DNA of 64,000 bases from Collinsella sp. zg1085 (GTDB lineage: Bacteria; Actinomycetota; Coriobacteriia; Coriobacteriales; Coriobacteriaceae), in contig NZ_CP076545.1 in assembly GCF_018889955.1 (NCBI RefSeq), forward strand, positions 1,550,001 to 1,614,000, in the 5' to 3' direction. The translations under genes were made by a program, and so were the position numbers. Shown one piece after another: positions 10,401 through 17,652 of this stretch. Positions within the stretch are counted from its first letter, which is position 1; each line of letters begins with the position of its first letter. The notes below the pieces were generated by a model. It had not been told where the DNA came from, did no database searches, and was given only the letters and a program-made list of their open reading frames with translations.

Positions 10401-10439
10401 TTCGCGGTCCGACCGTTCGCCGTAAATCATGATATGCAC
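7407..10439 (-). CDS. hamB: Hachiman defence helicase HamB
   Basis: This 1010-residue DEAD/DEAH-type superfamily 2 helicase has Walker A (LPTGTGKTKS, about residue 250), DEAH (VFDEAHLLDS, about 353) and the C-terminal helicase motifs (CTSTLAEGVNLP, LIGRTARSGK, about 600-650). About 240 residues precede the helicase core and about 350 follow it. In Hachiman, HamB senses abnormal DNA and controls the nuclease HamA, stopping phage growth. The gene overlaps the upstream hamA-like gene by 13 bases, which fits the two-gene hamA-hamB layout. The frame is intact. The system name rests on the pairing with the nuclease; generic helicase is the fallback. Confidence 0.82.
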   Translation of the reverse strand: MHIMIYGERSDRELRYAKAQAKATEFFVDSSAIPDFGMNSDELHYSSILTLSSYVDARLSGNNGEGFLLDLKKTGAFYDAASNDGRNALFSDGYWTLAMATYFLLENYGSSKVAAGKVKNADYYGTRAGTLHGFVSYLLNPGNPIPEELHILRQYLEGGDVDEADVIKEAASLRIGANPEDFFFGGVLYVSILDSLSFSTRSLLPAYTKIGLEEWKPYLAQASFPKLLWQAQQQIGRAGVFSGGNAFVQLPTGTGKTKSIELLLRSSILAGRSTLSVVVAPLRALCSEISRDLSIALRGIADVRQTSDVMEVDSWLEQSPSGPKVLVFTPEKLGYAIHHSAPLLDDAGLFVFDEAHLLDSVSRGPGYELLLTEIFRAKPDAQKVLISAVVSNADEIANWAFGDSSLLAVSKNIQVTDKSVGFIQQKGKKVSYVEADDISNEDFFVRVDLTSQLLKRLGRETRQRYFPEMGNKNADYARDLAIYYANRLLPNGACAIYVPKKISIQPLFKRLDDLLHREANLPNLKSSASEEELERLSNLVCLHYGNDNGLSSGINAGVLPHYGDLQGAIRQSVEFAVERGLAKCIACTSTLAEGVNLPIKYLIVTGARRGNETPRTRDFQNLIGRTARSGKYSEGSILVAEDTGRTSSNRMYSELMKESNTERCESAILNLFTDVFDREKNPRRTLSGQSVLNTILEHIGYPQLEYELTNAFEKKLECDRARARALSAMKVRPLEAIESYISGIMSSDRSEDDVMSICVSTFAYVSSDDEMKERLLKLFQAIYESLDAVNTDQASLCHLMQSGIRSVASLSGWIESKEGAEFLGGGCSDIDSVANAFLLPNPDAAHPLDSNMLAATTTLWIDGSDVSQITSYLNDTFRLSRKFQLTKVEGIVSRVIRFSLSHFISCLIDAIKQYPAFATEENLDNLCLLQRKVKYGVSNARAAMFCENVLDDRMIAKEVISILGESGSSDVDILRFEAIAHKADIAEYASCLPAYCAQRISKWIDPSVRD

Positions 10440-11251
10440 CTGTCGTAAATCTCACGTATCAAATCCATGAGATGCGATCTGTGAATGACGAAAACTGTTC
10501 CGCCTTCGGCGACATACAGGCCCGACGCGCTTAGTCCTTCTAGATGGCGTTCCGCGTTGCCAATCCCAGCAATCGCGCCTATGGCAAAAGCTTCCTTGAA
10601 GGGATGCTCGCTCGCATTCATGAATCTCTTTAACTCGCTCGAGGTAAGGATGTCTCCTGCGTCCAGGCTTCTCTTGCCATAGTACGCGAGAGTCATTGCA
10701 ATTCTGCTCCGATCCTTAGGGGAGTCTTTTGCTGCATCTGAAATGGCGCCTTTAAGATCTGTGCTACTGCTCCGGGATTTGACTTCAATTGCGAGCAGCT
10801 CATCGAACTTGGATGGGTTCGACGGATTTTCCATCTTGAAGGCAATGATATCGGTGCCGTGCTCTGAACTATTCTTGTCTGACCTGCCATACTGCTTGTA
10901 GCGAGGAACTTCATACCCCTCCACAAACTGGACCAAGTCGCTGATTACTATTTCGGCGAAATCCCCCGCCATAATCTGAGGGACATCTGGGATGACGTTC
11001 TCTCGAAGATACTCATTTTCTCCAATTTCAAAAAACTCAGAGTATTCACGGAGCTCGTCATCCCGTATGTAATGTCTTCGAATGTGTCGCGCCCATTCAA
11101 CGAGTGCCGCATCATCTATTGCGCCCTCTAGACGAAAGCATTCTACATTGCATCCTTCAATGGACACTTCATCTTCCCGCACCAACCAATCAACAAAGCA
11201 AGGGCGTGGGAGTTTCCTGATATTCGATTGATTGATAGCGGTGTTTGCCAA
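10427..11251 (-). CDS. hamA: Hachiman nuclease HamA (DUF1837-like)
   Basis: The 274-residue product matches the DUF1837 pattern of HamA: GDFAEIVISDLVQF, then PRYKQYGRS, then HGTDIIAFK and LLAIEVKSRSS. Asp of GTD (about 134) and Glu/Lys of EVK (about 156 and 158) form a PD-(D/E)xK nuclease centre. HamA degrades DNA when released by its helicase partner. The start is TTG at 11251, the first possible start of the frame, with only a weak ribosome site. It precedes hamB in the same orientation with a 13-base overlap. All active-site residues are present, so the pair is probably functional. Confidence 0.8.
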   Translation of the reverse strand: MANTAINQSNIRKLPRPCFVDWLVREDEVSIEGCNVECFRLEGAIDDAALVEWARHIRRHYIRDDELREYSEFFEIGENEYLRENVIPDVPQIMAGDFAEIVISDLVQFVEGYEVPRYKQYGRSDKNSSEHGTDIIAFKMENPSNPSKFDELLAIEVKSRSSSTDLKGAISDAAKDSPKDRSRIAMTLAYYGKRSLDAGDILTSSELKRFMNASEHPFKEAFAIGAIAGIGNAERHLEGLSASGLYVAEGGTVFVIHRSHLMDLIREIYDRCIS

Positions 11252-11282
11252 AGTAACTCACGATTCCCTGCAATTGCCTGAT

Positions 11283-11537
11283 TTAAATCCCAAGTTCCTT
11301 GCGAGCAGCGGCTACGACGTCGCCGCCTTGATGAAAATCGAGGCTCCCGCTGCTCGCCAAATCCATCGGCACTATGTGTTCGGTCAGGTACTGGAATAGA
11401 TCCTTAGCCTGAGCTTTTTCGAACACCTCATCTTCGTTCGCTCCGTCTAGGCGCATCTGCGTGACTCTCCTCGTTTTCTCGAGAATCTGCTGTTCACGAG
11501 ACATGACTGCGCCCGTTAGCTTCTTATTGTTTGCCAT
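11283..11537 (-). CDS. Small hypothetical protein upstream of hamAB
   Basis: This 84-residue protein has a charged helical N-terminal half (SREQQILEKTRRVTQMRLDG) and an acidic middle (ANEDEVFEKAQAKDLFQYL). I do not recognise it. It starts inside the 3' end of a small ribbon-helix-helix-like gene (14-base overlap in the unshifted frame) and ends 31 bases before hamA, so all four genes look like one transcription unit. It may be an accessory or regulatory component of the Hachiman locus; this is inferred from position only. Confidence 0.5.
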   Translation of the reverse strand: MANNKKLTGAVMSREQQILEKTRRVTQMRLDGANEDEVFEKAQAKDLFQYLTEHIVPMDLASSGSLDFHQGGDVVAAARKELGI

Positions 11538-11720
11538 CGAATAGCTCTTTGTTCTCGATGACCTCGTCTGCGGCGAGTGACGTGATGAGAGCCGATAGGC
11601 TCACGCATTTCTCCTGCGCGATTGCCTCCAGTGCCCCTTGAGCTCCGGCGTTGCCGAGAAGATAATCCGCTCGGTTTTCTTCGCGCCGAGGATGTGCTTC
11701 CTAAGCTCCTGTTCTCCCAT
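11524..11720 (-). pseudogene. Small ribbon-helix-helix-like regulator with a frameshift
   Basis: ATG 11720 opens MGEQELRKHILGAKKTE, then RIIFSATPELKG. Reading then shifts at a GGGG run near 11626-11631. One extra base would restore ALEAIAQEKCVSLSALIT and a coherent 65-residue protein ending at 11524. The reconstructed product looks like a short DNA-binding protein of the CopG/Arc type. It lies first in the unit leading to hamA-hamB and directly follows a 17-bp palindrome, so it was plausibly the autoregulator of the locus. The shift may be real or a homopolymer sequencing error. Confidence 0.55.
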
Positions 11721-11750
11721 CCGAGCCTCACCTCTTACGGTCGTGTATCC

Positions 11751-11767
11751 TTCATAAAACTTATGAA
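11751..11767 (-). promoter_or_regulatory. Perfect palindrome, likely operator upstream of the Hachiman unit
   Basis: TTCATAA-AAC-TTATGAA is a perfect 7+3+7 inverted repeat 31 bases upstream of the small RHH-like gene. Size and place fit an operator for a dimeric repressor. No firm -10/-35 pair was identified. Confidence 0.5.
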
Positions 11768-11915
11768 AGATTTTACCACGTGCAGAAGCTCCATTGAGTT
11801 GTGTTATGCATGCCCATTGACGACTTGCATCCAAGGATGAACAGCCTACTTCCACGTGAGACGCGGCAAAAGCAACGGACTGATCGGGGCAATCGTAGAC
11901 GTCGCGCACTGCGCG

Positions 11916-12275
11916 CTAAAAGTTTGCATACGCACTTGCGTTGGCCTTGCCCAGGATGTTCTTCATCACCGGGATGCATGGGAGTAGCCCGGGAGTCTCG
12001 ATGCTGATGTCGGCTGCCATTTTTATCAGAATATCATTGGGCATTTCTGCAAGTGTAGACCCAAGGTCTATGTGGCCGTCCTTTTCGTAGACGGAAAAAT
12101 TTTCCCAGAAATTGCCGTCATCTTCATGCCAGCGTCGGACATACTCTTCAACCTGTCTGTATTTCGATTCGTTGGACAGGTTCCAAAGTGCGCTTTCCAC
12201 CCGGGTTTTCAGCCTCTGCATGTACAGAGAGGATATCTTTCCGTAGTCATCTTCTATCATGTTCATCTGCTCCAT
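11916..12275 (-). CDS. Hypothetical protein, 119 residues
   Basis: This frame lies upstream of the Hachiman unit in the same orientation, about 195 bases before the RHH-like gene. The product is acidic and helical (EEYVRRWHEDDGNFWENF) and ends with TPGLLPCIPVMKNILGKANA. I do not recognise a family. It may be the C-terminal remnant of a larger protein or a separate accessory gene. No signal or membrane segment is present. Confidence 0.4.
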   Translation of the reverse strand: MEQMNMIEDDYGKISSLYMQRLKTRVESALWNLSNESKYRQVEEYVRRWHEDDGNFWENFSVYEKDGHIDLGSTLAEMPNDILIKMAADISIETPGLLPCIPVMKNILGKANASAYANF

Positions 12276-12564
12276 ACGGTCGTATCCTAATCGACGAGTA
12301 TTGGTTCGGGCAACCGAGGAGCTGCTCGAACTGTTTTCCGGATCGCTTAGCGCTGCTGTGGAAGGCTGTATTCTTCTCAGATTGAAGCAAAACTTCCGAA
12401 TTGCAGAAGAAGAACTATGTTCGACCGGTGTTGCAACCGTTTTTGTTTTCCTAGCTCATTTATTTTACTAGAGAACACAAGCCCTGACGGCCCCTTCAGC
12501 CCGAAAGGCCACAGTAGAAAATGACGATGCATCGCATCAGAAACTTTCACCGGTATTTAAAACC
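12276..12564. other. Non-coding stretch before the mobilisation module
   Basis: No supported gene. It carries a weak inverted repeat around 12485-12512 and AT-rich sequence that leads into the promoter at 12565. I see nothing more. Confidence 0.4.
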
Positions 12565-12593
12565 GTTCAATAATGAACTATTTGTGGTATAAT
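12565..12593 (+). promoter_or_regulatory. Promoter with operator-like palindrome for the mobilisation operon
   Basis: A perfect -10 TATAAT is at 12588-12593. The -35 position (12565-12570, GTTCAA) is a poor match and overlaps an inverted repeat GTTCA-ATAA-TGAAC (12565-12578). A repressor bound there would block the promoter. Transcription would begin near 12600, before the nested hairpin. Confidence 0.55.
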
Positions 12594-12612
12594 GCTCCTA
12601 TCGTAGCAAGTA

Positions 12613-12800
12613 GCCCATCTTGTATCACGTTCGTCCGAACGCTCACAAGATGGCACTTGGCCCGGGGAGTCGGGGAGGGTTGGTCGAGTATGGCACCGAC
12701 CTCCGCCGTCGACCGCCCCACCCCGCCTCAGACATACGTCATCCGCCCGCACCGTCGACTTGCCGGCGCCTACAGATGACTGCGGGGGCTGCCCCGCTCC
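12613..12800 (+). other. Nested palindromes upstream of mobC: candidate oriT or leader structure
   Basis: CCATCTTGT (12615-12623) pairs with ACAAGATGG (12645-12653), and between them CGTTCG-TC-CGAACG (12628-12641) forms a second perfect hairpin. Further on are GGTCG...CGACC near 12684-12703 and GCGGGG-GCTG-CCCCGC near 12782-12797. Clustered inverted repeats directly upstream of MobC and relaxase genes are typical of a transfer origin. A 5' leader structure is the alternative. No nick site is proven. Confidence 0.45.
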
Positions 12801-12867
12801 CCGTTGCTAGTAGACAAGGACATGCCGGCTGCTTCCACATAAAGCCGGCGATGCAAAGGAGAACACC

Positions 12868-13278
12868 ATGACGAAACGAAAGGACAGGTTCGTCCACTAC
12901 CGGCTCTCAGAAGCCGACTTCGAGCGCTTTCACGAGCATGCCGAGAAGCTTGAACTCGCCCCATCGGAGTACCTGCGCTATATGATCCGCATCCCCGTGA
13001 AAACGGGCGAAGGCAGCGGCAAGGTCGTCGCGCTGGACACGAAGACCATGTCGCAGATATACGGCGAGCTCGTACGCTGGGATCATCACTACAACCAAGC
13101 TGTGCATGTGCTGAACACCATCGCACTCTTCGCCAGCCGCAGTGGCAACAACATCGACTACTTCGTCGAGCAGCTCGAGCGCGCCAACCGCAACCTGGAG
13201 GATGTGAGAGCCGGCGAGCACGACGTCGAGAACAAGATCCGGAAACTTGATGGCACTACTCTGGTGGGTAGTCGGTGA
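12868..13278 (+). CDS. mobC: MobC-family mobilisation protein
   Basis: The 136-residue product has an N-terminal ribbon-helix-helix (VHYRLSEADFERFHEHAEKL) and the MobC signature in the middle (WDHHYNQAVHVLNTIALF). MobC binds near oriT and helps the relaxase open the DNA for transfer. AAGGAGA precedes the ATG. Its TGA overlaps the ATG of the relaxase frame. It is intact although the relaxase behind it is not. Confidence 0.8.
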   Translation: MTKRKDRFVHYRLSEADFERFHEHAEKLELAPSEYLRYMIRIPVKTGEGSGKVVALDTKTMSQIYGELVRWDHHYNQAVHVLNTIALFASRSGNNIDYFVEQLERANRNLEDVRAGEHDVENKIRKLDGTTLVGSR

Positions 13279-14557
13279 TGCCGATAGTGAAGGCGATATC
13301 GGGCATACCAACCGCCAGAAGGTGAAGACGTACTTGGAGAAACGCAACCGCGCCCTAGCGCGCGACTTCTTCAATCTGTCGTGGGACGAGCGCGATATGG
13401 AAGGCTACGACGAGACGATGAAGGATGCCGTGGAGTGAGCCGACGAGATGGACGCCGCGCGGGTTCGATGCGGCAACGACGAGCCATACGAGGGCAGGCG
13501 CGCCCGCACCTACAAGCACTTCATCATCTCGCCCGACCCCGACGACCACATAGACCTTCCCGCCCTGCGCGAACTTGTGGGGGCGTGGGCTATGAAGTTC
13601 TTCGGCGACTGCCAAGTGGCTATCGTGTATCACGATGACAACCAGAACCGGATCCCGCATGCGCACCTGATCGTGAACTGCGCCAACCTGGTCACCGGAA
13701 ACCGGCTGCACACTGACAACCCTTTCGAGCTAAACCGTGCCCTTCAGGACATGGCGCGTGATAGGGGCTTGAGCAGGCTTTCCAATGTGATGGAACACAA
13801 TGAGGGGCTGTCACGCCTAACGGCAAAGGATGAGCCGGAGAAGACCGCCGACGATACAGCCGACATTCATGAGCCGCCCAGAACGCGAGCTCGTGGACAG
13901 TGGCGATACTCCTGAGTTGCAGACATCCGAAGCCGCGTATCCGTGGCTAAGGGCCTTGCGCGCAACGAGAGCGAGTTCCGCAGCATCCTGGACATGCTGG
14001 GCGTGACGGTAGCGAACAATTCGCCGAAGACCACCAACCGCGATTGGATCTACTCGCTTTCCGACGATCCTAAGTGCAAGGTGACTGGAGGGCGCCTTAG
14101 CTACCTCTACAGCCGACGCTCACTCGAGAACGGATTCAAGAACATGGCCGCCCACCATCCCGACGCCTCGTCTTCGCGGGCGATCCTGAAAACTGCAAAG
14201 GACGCCATAGTTCTTAACGACCTTGCCGAGCTCGACCGCATGGCCAAGGCATTGGAAACGTGCTCCCGCTTCGGAATCCGCGGCATCTCCGAATACGACG
14301 CCAGGATCAAGATGGTCGAGAAACACATCGAGGGCGGCAACGGCAGCGAGGCCGAGCACAAGTCGCTCGAGACTCTGCGCGAGGCGCGCGACTTCACTGC
14401 GGCCAACGGGCTGCTCCCCAGGACTTCAGCCAAGTCGAAGAACGCAAAGACGAAAGCCGACGCTTCTCACAGTACCAGAAAGAAAAAGACCGTCGAGAAA
14501 CACAAGCACACGCGGCGCAAAGCGCAGCGTGGCAACCGCGAGAAGGGAGAGCGCTGA
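13278..14557 (+). pseudogene. Relaxase (MobA-like), frameshifted and with two internal stops
   Basis: The gene begins MPIVKAISG at 13278 and shifts frame between about 13300 and 13325 (stop at 13323). In the corrected frame it continues LEKRNRALARDFFNLSWDE, then has TGA at 13436-13438 and TGA at 13913-13915 before its natural end at 14557. The relaxase domain is recognisable by the metal-binding HAHLIVNC stretch and RTYKHFIISPDPDD. Both TGA codons lie where Trp is plausible (VE*ADEM, YS*VADIRSR). The tail is helical and basic. Such an enzyme would nick oriT and lead DNA transfer; this copy should be inactive. Confidence 0.75.
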
Positions 14558-15162
14558 TGGAGATCCGCATCCGGTAGAGGAATAACCGCGTCGACGTCTT
14601 TGACACCGACACCTTCACAAAGTCGAAGTCCTTCGGCAACGCGAACATGCTCACCGACTTCGAGGTTCTATTCGACCAGCTCGGCAAGACCGGCATCTGG
14701 CTGGCCGCCCACAGCTACAACGCGAGCCAGTCATACCGCAGCGACATCCCGGACGACGAGATTCCCGTGGCGCGACGCAAGAAGGGCTGGCGCTTCCTGC
14801 TCGCCGAGAGCGAAGAGGTTACCGGTATCGAGACCGTGAGCATTGGAAGCGATATCGCTCTGCAACGAATCTGCGGCGAGCTCGTGGACATGCTGCGGCT
14901 CGACGAGACAGCTTCCGCTTGGATCTGCAACAGCGACGACCTCTCCACCGTCGACAAGACAGTGGCGCTATTTGAGGTGCTCACGAGGGCAGCCCCCGCA
15001 GGATCCACACCCGAAGACATCGCTCGTATGTGCGGCTGCAGCCTTGCGCTGGTGAACACGTTGCAGGCGATGGGGGTCGCACCAGAAGAGGACGAGAAAA
15101 ACGAAGAGGAAGACGAGTACGACAGTTGGATGGAAAGGCTGGACAATGAGGACGTTGATTAA
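14557..15162 (+). pseudogene. Relaxase-associated hypothetical gene with early TAG
   Basis: ATG 14557 overlaps the relaxase stop (TGATG). The frame reads MEIRIR, then TAG at 14575-14577, then RNNRVDVFDTDTF and 190 further open codons. Codon 7 is probably Trp (possibly Tyr) in intact relatives. A restart at Met 14647 would drop 30 residues. The product carries VARRKKGWRFLLAESEE and an acidic tail; it resembles proteins I associate with Coriobacteriia mobile elements, function unknown. Confidence 0.6.
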
Positions 15163-15217
15163 GCTGACCGGCGCATTCGCGCGCTTTCTAGTTCGCGCGG
15201 TGTTCAGGTTCATGTAG
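15146..15217 (+). CDS. Possible 23-residue basic amphipathic peptide
   Basis: ATG 15146 lies inside the end of the preceding gene and opens a short frame (MRTLIKLTGAFARFLV ...) ending at TAG 15217. It is basic and hydrophobic. It could be a small element-encoded peptide or chance. Confidence 0.25.
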   Translation: MRTLIKLTGAFARFLVRAVFRFM

Positions 15218-15294
15218 AGGCAGCCATGACGGCGCGATCGGATGCGCTTTCGGGACTCACCGCGTCAATATGATTACGAATACGTATGCTTATA

Positions 15295-15309
15295 GGTATG
15301 TATCATACC
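15295..15309 (+). promoter_or_regulatory. Palindrome upstream of AbiE system 1
   Basis: GGTATG-TAT-CATACC is a perfect 6+3+6 inverted repeat 24 bases before the antitoxin ATG. It is AT-rich and embedded in likely promoter sequence. AbiEi antitoxins are known to repress their own operon through inverted repeats, so this is a candidate operator. Confidence 0.5.
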
Positions 15310-15332
15310 CATTTCTGATAGAATCTCTAACC

Positions 15333-16091
15333 ATGAAGTTTACTAGGTACATAGCGACCTACCACGTGTTCACCACCGAGGGTCTGCTCGCGGAGTCCGA
15401 TTCCGAGGATTCCGCCCGGAAACAGCTCAAGCTCGCACTCGCCTCGGGAAAGGTCGAGCGCGTGCGGCGCGGGCTCTACGCCTCGCACGCGGGCAGGTTC
15501 GAGGGCATAGGCGTCGACCCCTACGAGGTCGTCACGGCTCTCGACCCAGGCGCCGTCCTCTCGTACCACACCGCCCTCGAAGCCCTCGGTGTTGCGCACA
15601 ACGTCGCCTTCGAGTGCAGGTTCCGAACCGACCGCGCCAGAGCCCCATTCTCCTTCGGCGGCATCGACTACGTCCCGCACCCGGCCGACGACGCCGTGCT
15701 CAGCCGAAGGGTACGCGGCAGCGCATTCGGCAGCGCGCTCGCGACCACGCGGGAGCAGACCATCGTGGACTGCCTGAAGCACCCGGAATGGTCGGGCGGC
15801 ATCGAGGAGGCGGTCAGGTCCTTTTCCGCCATGCCGTACGTGGACTCAGCGGTCGTCGCCAAGCTTGCATGCGCCGACAGCGCGTCGCTCGCCGCGAGGG
15901 CGGGCTGGCTGCTCGAAGCGAAGGCGGAGCATTGGCGCGTGCCCGAAGATGTAATCAAACAACTGCAGGAGAGGTGCGTTGGCGTGACCTCCAAACTCGA
16001 CAAGCGGTCGTCCGAATCGCGCGGCTGGTCAAATAGGTGGCGCATGACGCTGCCGGAGACGGAGGAGGAGGTGCGCTCGTGGGCATCGTGA
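15333..16091 (+). CDS. abiEi: AbiEi-type antitoxin / transcriptional regulator (system 1)
   Basis: The 252-residue protein has an N-terminal winged-helix region (HVFTTEGLLAE, KVERVRRGLYASH) and a larger C-terminal domain (SYHTALEALGV, TTREQTIVDCLKHPEWSGG) typical of AbiEi proteins. They neutralise the AbiEii nucleotidyltransferase toxin and repress the operon. ATG 15333 is taken as start because the domain begins there; an upstream in-frame start adds 21 unlikely residues. It overlaps the toxin start by 13 bases. The high GC matches the surrounding island. Confidence 0.85.
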   Translation: MKFTRYIATYHVFTTEGLLAESDSEDSARKQLKLALASGKVERVRRGLYASHAGRFEGIGVDPYEVVTALDPGAVLSYHTALEALGVAHNVAFECRFRTDRARAPFSFGGIDYVPHPADDAVLSRRVRGSAFGSALATTREQTIVDCLKHPEWSGGIEEAVRSFSAMPYVDSAVVAKLACADSASLAARAGWLLEAKAEHWRVPEDVIKQLQERCVGVTSKLDKRSSESRGWSNRWRMTLPETEEEVRSWAS

Positions 16092-17011
16092 GCATGGACG
16101 AGTTCCAGCCGAGGACGGCAGACAAGGTAAACAGGCTCCTCGACATCCTCGAAGAGATGGGACAGCATCCCGACCTGCAAGGCAAGCTCGCCATGCACGG
16201 AGGCACCGCCATCAACCTCTTCATGCTCGGGATGCCTCGGCTCTCGGTCGACATCGACGTGTCGTACGTGGGCGCCGTCAACCGCGCCGCGATGCTCGCG
16301 GAACGCCCCCTCGTCGAGACCGCCATCGGGGAGATGGCGACCGCGCTCGGTTACGCTGTGAGCCCCGGGGAGGACGGCCACGCGGGAAGGACCTTCATGC
16401 TGCGCTACGGCGGAGCGTGGGGTTCCGACCACGTCAAGATCGACTGCATCTACATGAACCGCTCGCCGCTCGCCGCGCCCACGCTGCGGTCGTGCCCGCT
16501 CCGCCCGGATACCGGCGTGCTCATGTTCGGCGACGCCGAGCTCGCCGGCGGGAAGGTCAAAGCCTTCTTCGACAGGATCAAGGTTCGAGACCTCTACGAC
16601 ATCTCCAACCTGGGTAAGTACGCCGATGAGCTGGACGGAGATGCCGAGGCCTTCTTCCACAAGGCCGTGCTCTTCTACGCCTCGCTGTCGGCCAGGTTCC
16701 CGCTGCCGTTCGAGGGCCGCGCCGGGCGTTTCGGGGACAGGCAGGGCGAGCTGGAGGACCAGCTGCTGCCCATGCTCCGCCTGCGCGACGAGAAGCCAAC
16801 ACTCGCGGGGCTCATGGAGGGTGCCGAGGAGTTCGTGAGGCTCCGCGTGCTCCCGAGAGACGATGCTGAGAGGGAGTATCTGGACAGGCTCGCGGATGCG
16901 GACTACCGCCCAGACCTTCTCTTCGTGGACGCCGAAACGGCCGGCGCCGCGTCAAGGAGCCCCGAAGCGCTCTGGAAGCTGCGGAACCTCCAGAAGATGG
17001 CACGCAGATAG
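16079..17011 (+). CDS. abiEii: AbiEii/AbiGii nucleotidyltransferase toxin (system 1)
   Basis: The nucleotidyltransferase motif is present: LAMHGGTAINLF followed by LSVDIDVSYVG supplies the GG and two Asp residues. A later KVKAFFDRIKVRDLYDI stretch is typical of the family. AbiEii toxins use nucleotides to modify tRNA or related targets and stop growth, aborting phage infection. GTG 16079 is chosen because GGAGGAGG lies 8-15 bases upstream and the start overlaps abiEi; Met 16094 is an alternative. The frame is intact at about 310 residues. Confidence 0.87.
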   Translation: MGIVSMDEFQPRTADKVNRLLDILEEMGQHPDLQGKLAMHGGTAINLFMLGMPRLSVDIDVSYVGAVNRAAMLAERPLVETAIGEMATALGYAVSPGEDGHAGRTFMLRYGGAWGSDHVKIDCIYMNRSPLAAPTLRSCPLRPDTGVLMFGDAELAGGKVKAFFDRIKVRDLYDISNLGKYADELDGDAEAFFHKAVLFYASLSARFPLPFEGRAGRFGDRQGELEDQLLPMLRLRDEKPTLAGLMEGAEEFVRLRVLPRDDAEREYLDRLADADYRPDLLFVDAETAGAASRSPEALWKLRNLQKMARR

Positions 17012-17031
17012 CGAATCGAAACATCTGTCCG

Positions 17032-17104
17032 ACCTCGCGAGAACCCGGTTTGAGCCCACGACGTTAATGAGCGTATTCCCAAGAGCTCTATCACCGGCTA
17101 CACA
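17032..17104 (-). other. tRNA-like remnant, possible attachment-site scar
   Basis: On the plus strand GGTTTGAGCCCACGAC is followed by ATGAGC and then GAGCTCTATCACCGGCTACAC. These resemble, in order, the T-arm, anticodon and D-arm of a minus-strand tRNA (closest to tRNA-Met). Spacing is wrong and the T-stem does not pair, so it cannot be functional. Chance resemblance is possible. Confidence 0.3.
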
Positions 17105-17203
17105 TTCGAGTACGGCAAGGCCAACATGCTTGCCGGTGACCGTACGAGTTCTTTAGGCTGAACCCCTAGCTGAAAACAGAAGCTGTCCGACCATGACCAT
17201 GTT

Positions 17204-17531
17204 CTATGCTTTTCTCTTCTTCAGCTTTCTTTCCGGCAGCTCCGGATACATCGCTTCCACCATATTTTGCAGCGCTATCTTGTTGTCCAAGATGGTTACC
17301 GGCAGCATGGGCTTTGCGCCTTCGTATGGGGACTCCGGCTCGCTATCCGGCATGGACTTCCTGCTGGCTTCTGTGATCTTCACCATGAAGCCATCCTCGT
17401 AAACCCCACCGAATATCCACTCCCTGTAGTGTAGAACACATACCCGCCCATCATGGGGATATTGCGTATACCCCCCCCAGATCGGACAGCTGGTCCATGA
17501 TGTAGTCGGCAAGCTCCCTGTTCTTTGGCAT
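17204..17531 (-). pseudogene. TfoX/Sxy-like protein, frameshifted
   Basis: ATG 17531 opens MPKNRELADYIMDQLSDL, the start of a TfoX N-terminal domain. A run of eight C (17471-17478) and a second indel near 17435 break the frame. Reading resumes as YREWIFGGVYEDGFMVKI, then SPYEGAKPMLPV and ends PERKLKKRKA at 17204. The pieces together give the usual length of a short TfoX-domain protein of about 108 residues. Members of this group are linked to competence regulation, but single-domain forms are poorly understood. The homopolymer suggests slippage decay or phase variation. Confidence 0.7.
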
Positions 17532-17652
17532 AACCCCTCTGCTCCTTCATGCTGTGACTTGCTCACCGTTTAATCTTAACTCCAATAATTTGTTCATAAT
17601 AGAATCCCTTGCTGAAAACCGGATCATCCAGCCTCCGATTTTCGCCCGGGTA

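Noticed and set aside
13247-13438. Separate small gene between mobC and relaxase
   Set aside because: Its C-terminal part is the N-terminus of the frameshifted relaxase; the start overlaps mobC in another frame.
5568-15162. Alternative genetic code in which a stop means Trp
   Set aside because: Both TAG and TGA occur at the presumed Trp positions while TGG remains in use, and neighbouring genes terminate normally with these codons.
15668-16660. 330-residue minus-strand frame over the AbiE genes
   Set aside because: Shadow of abiEi/abiEii with biased composition and no domain.
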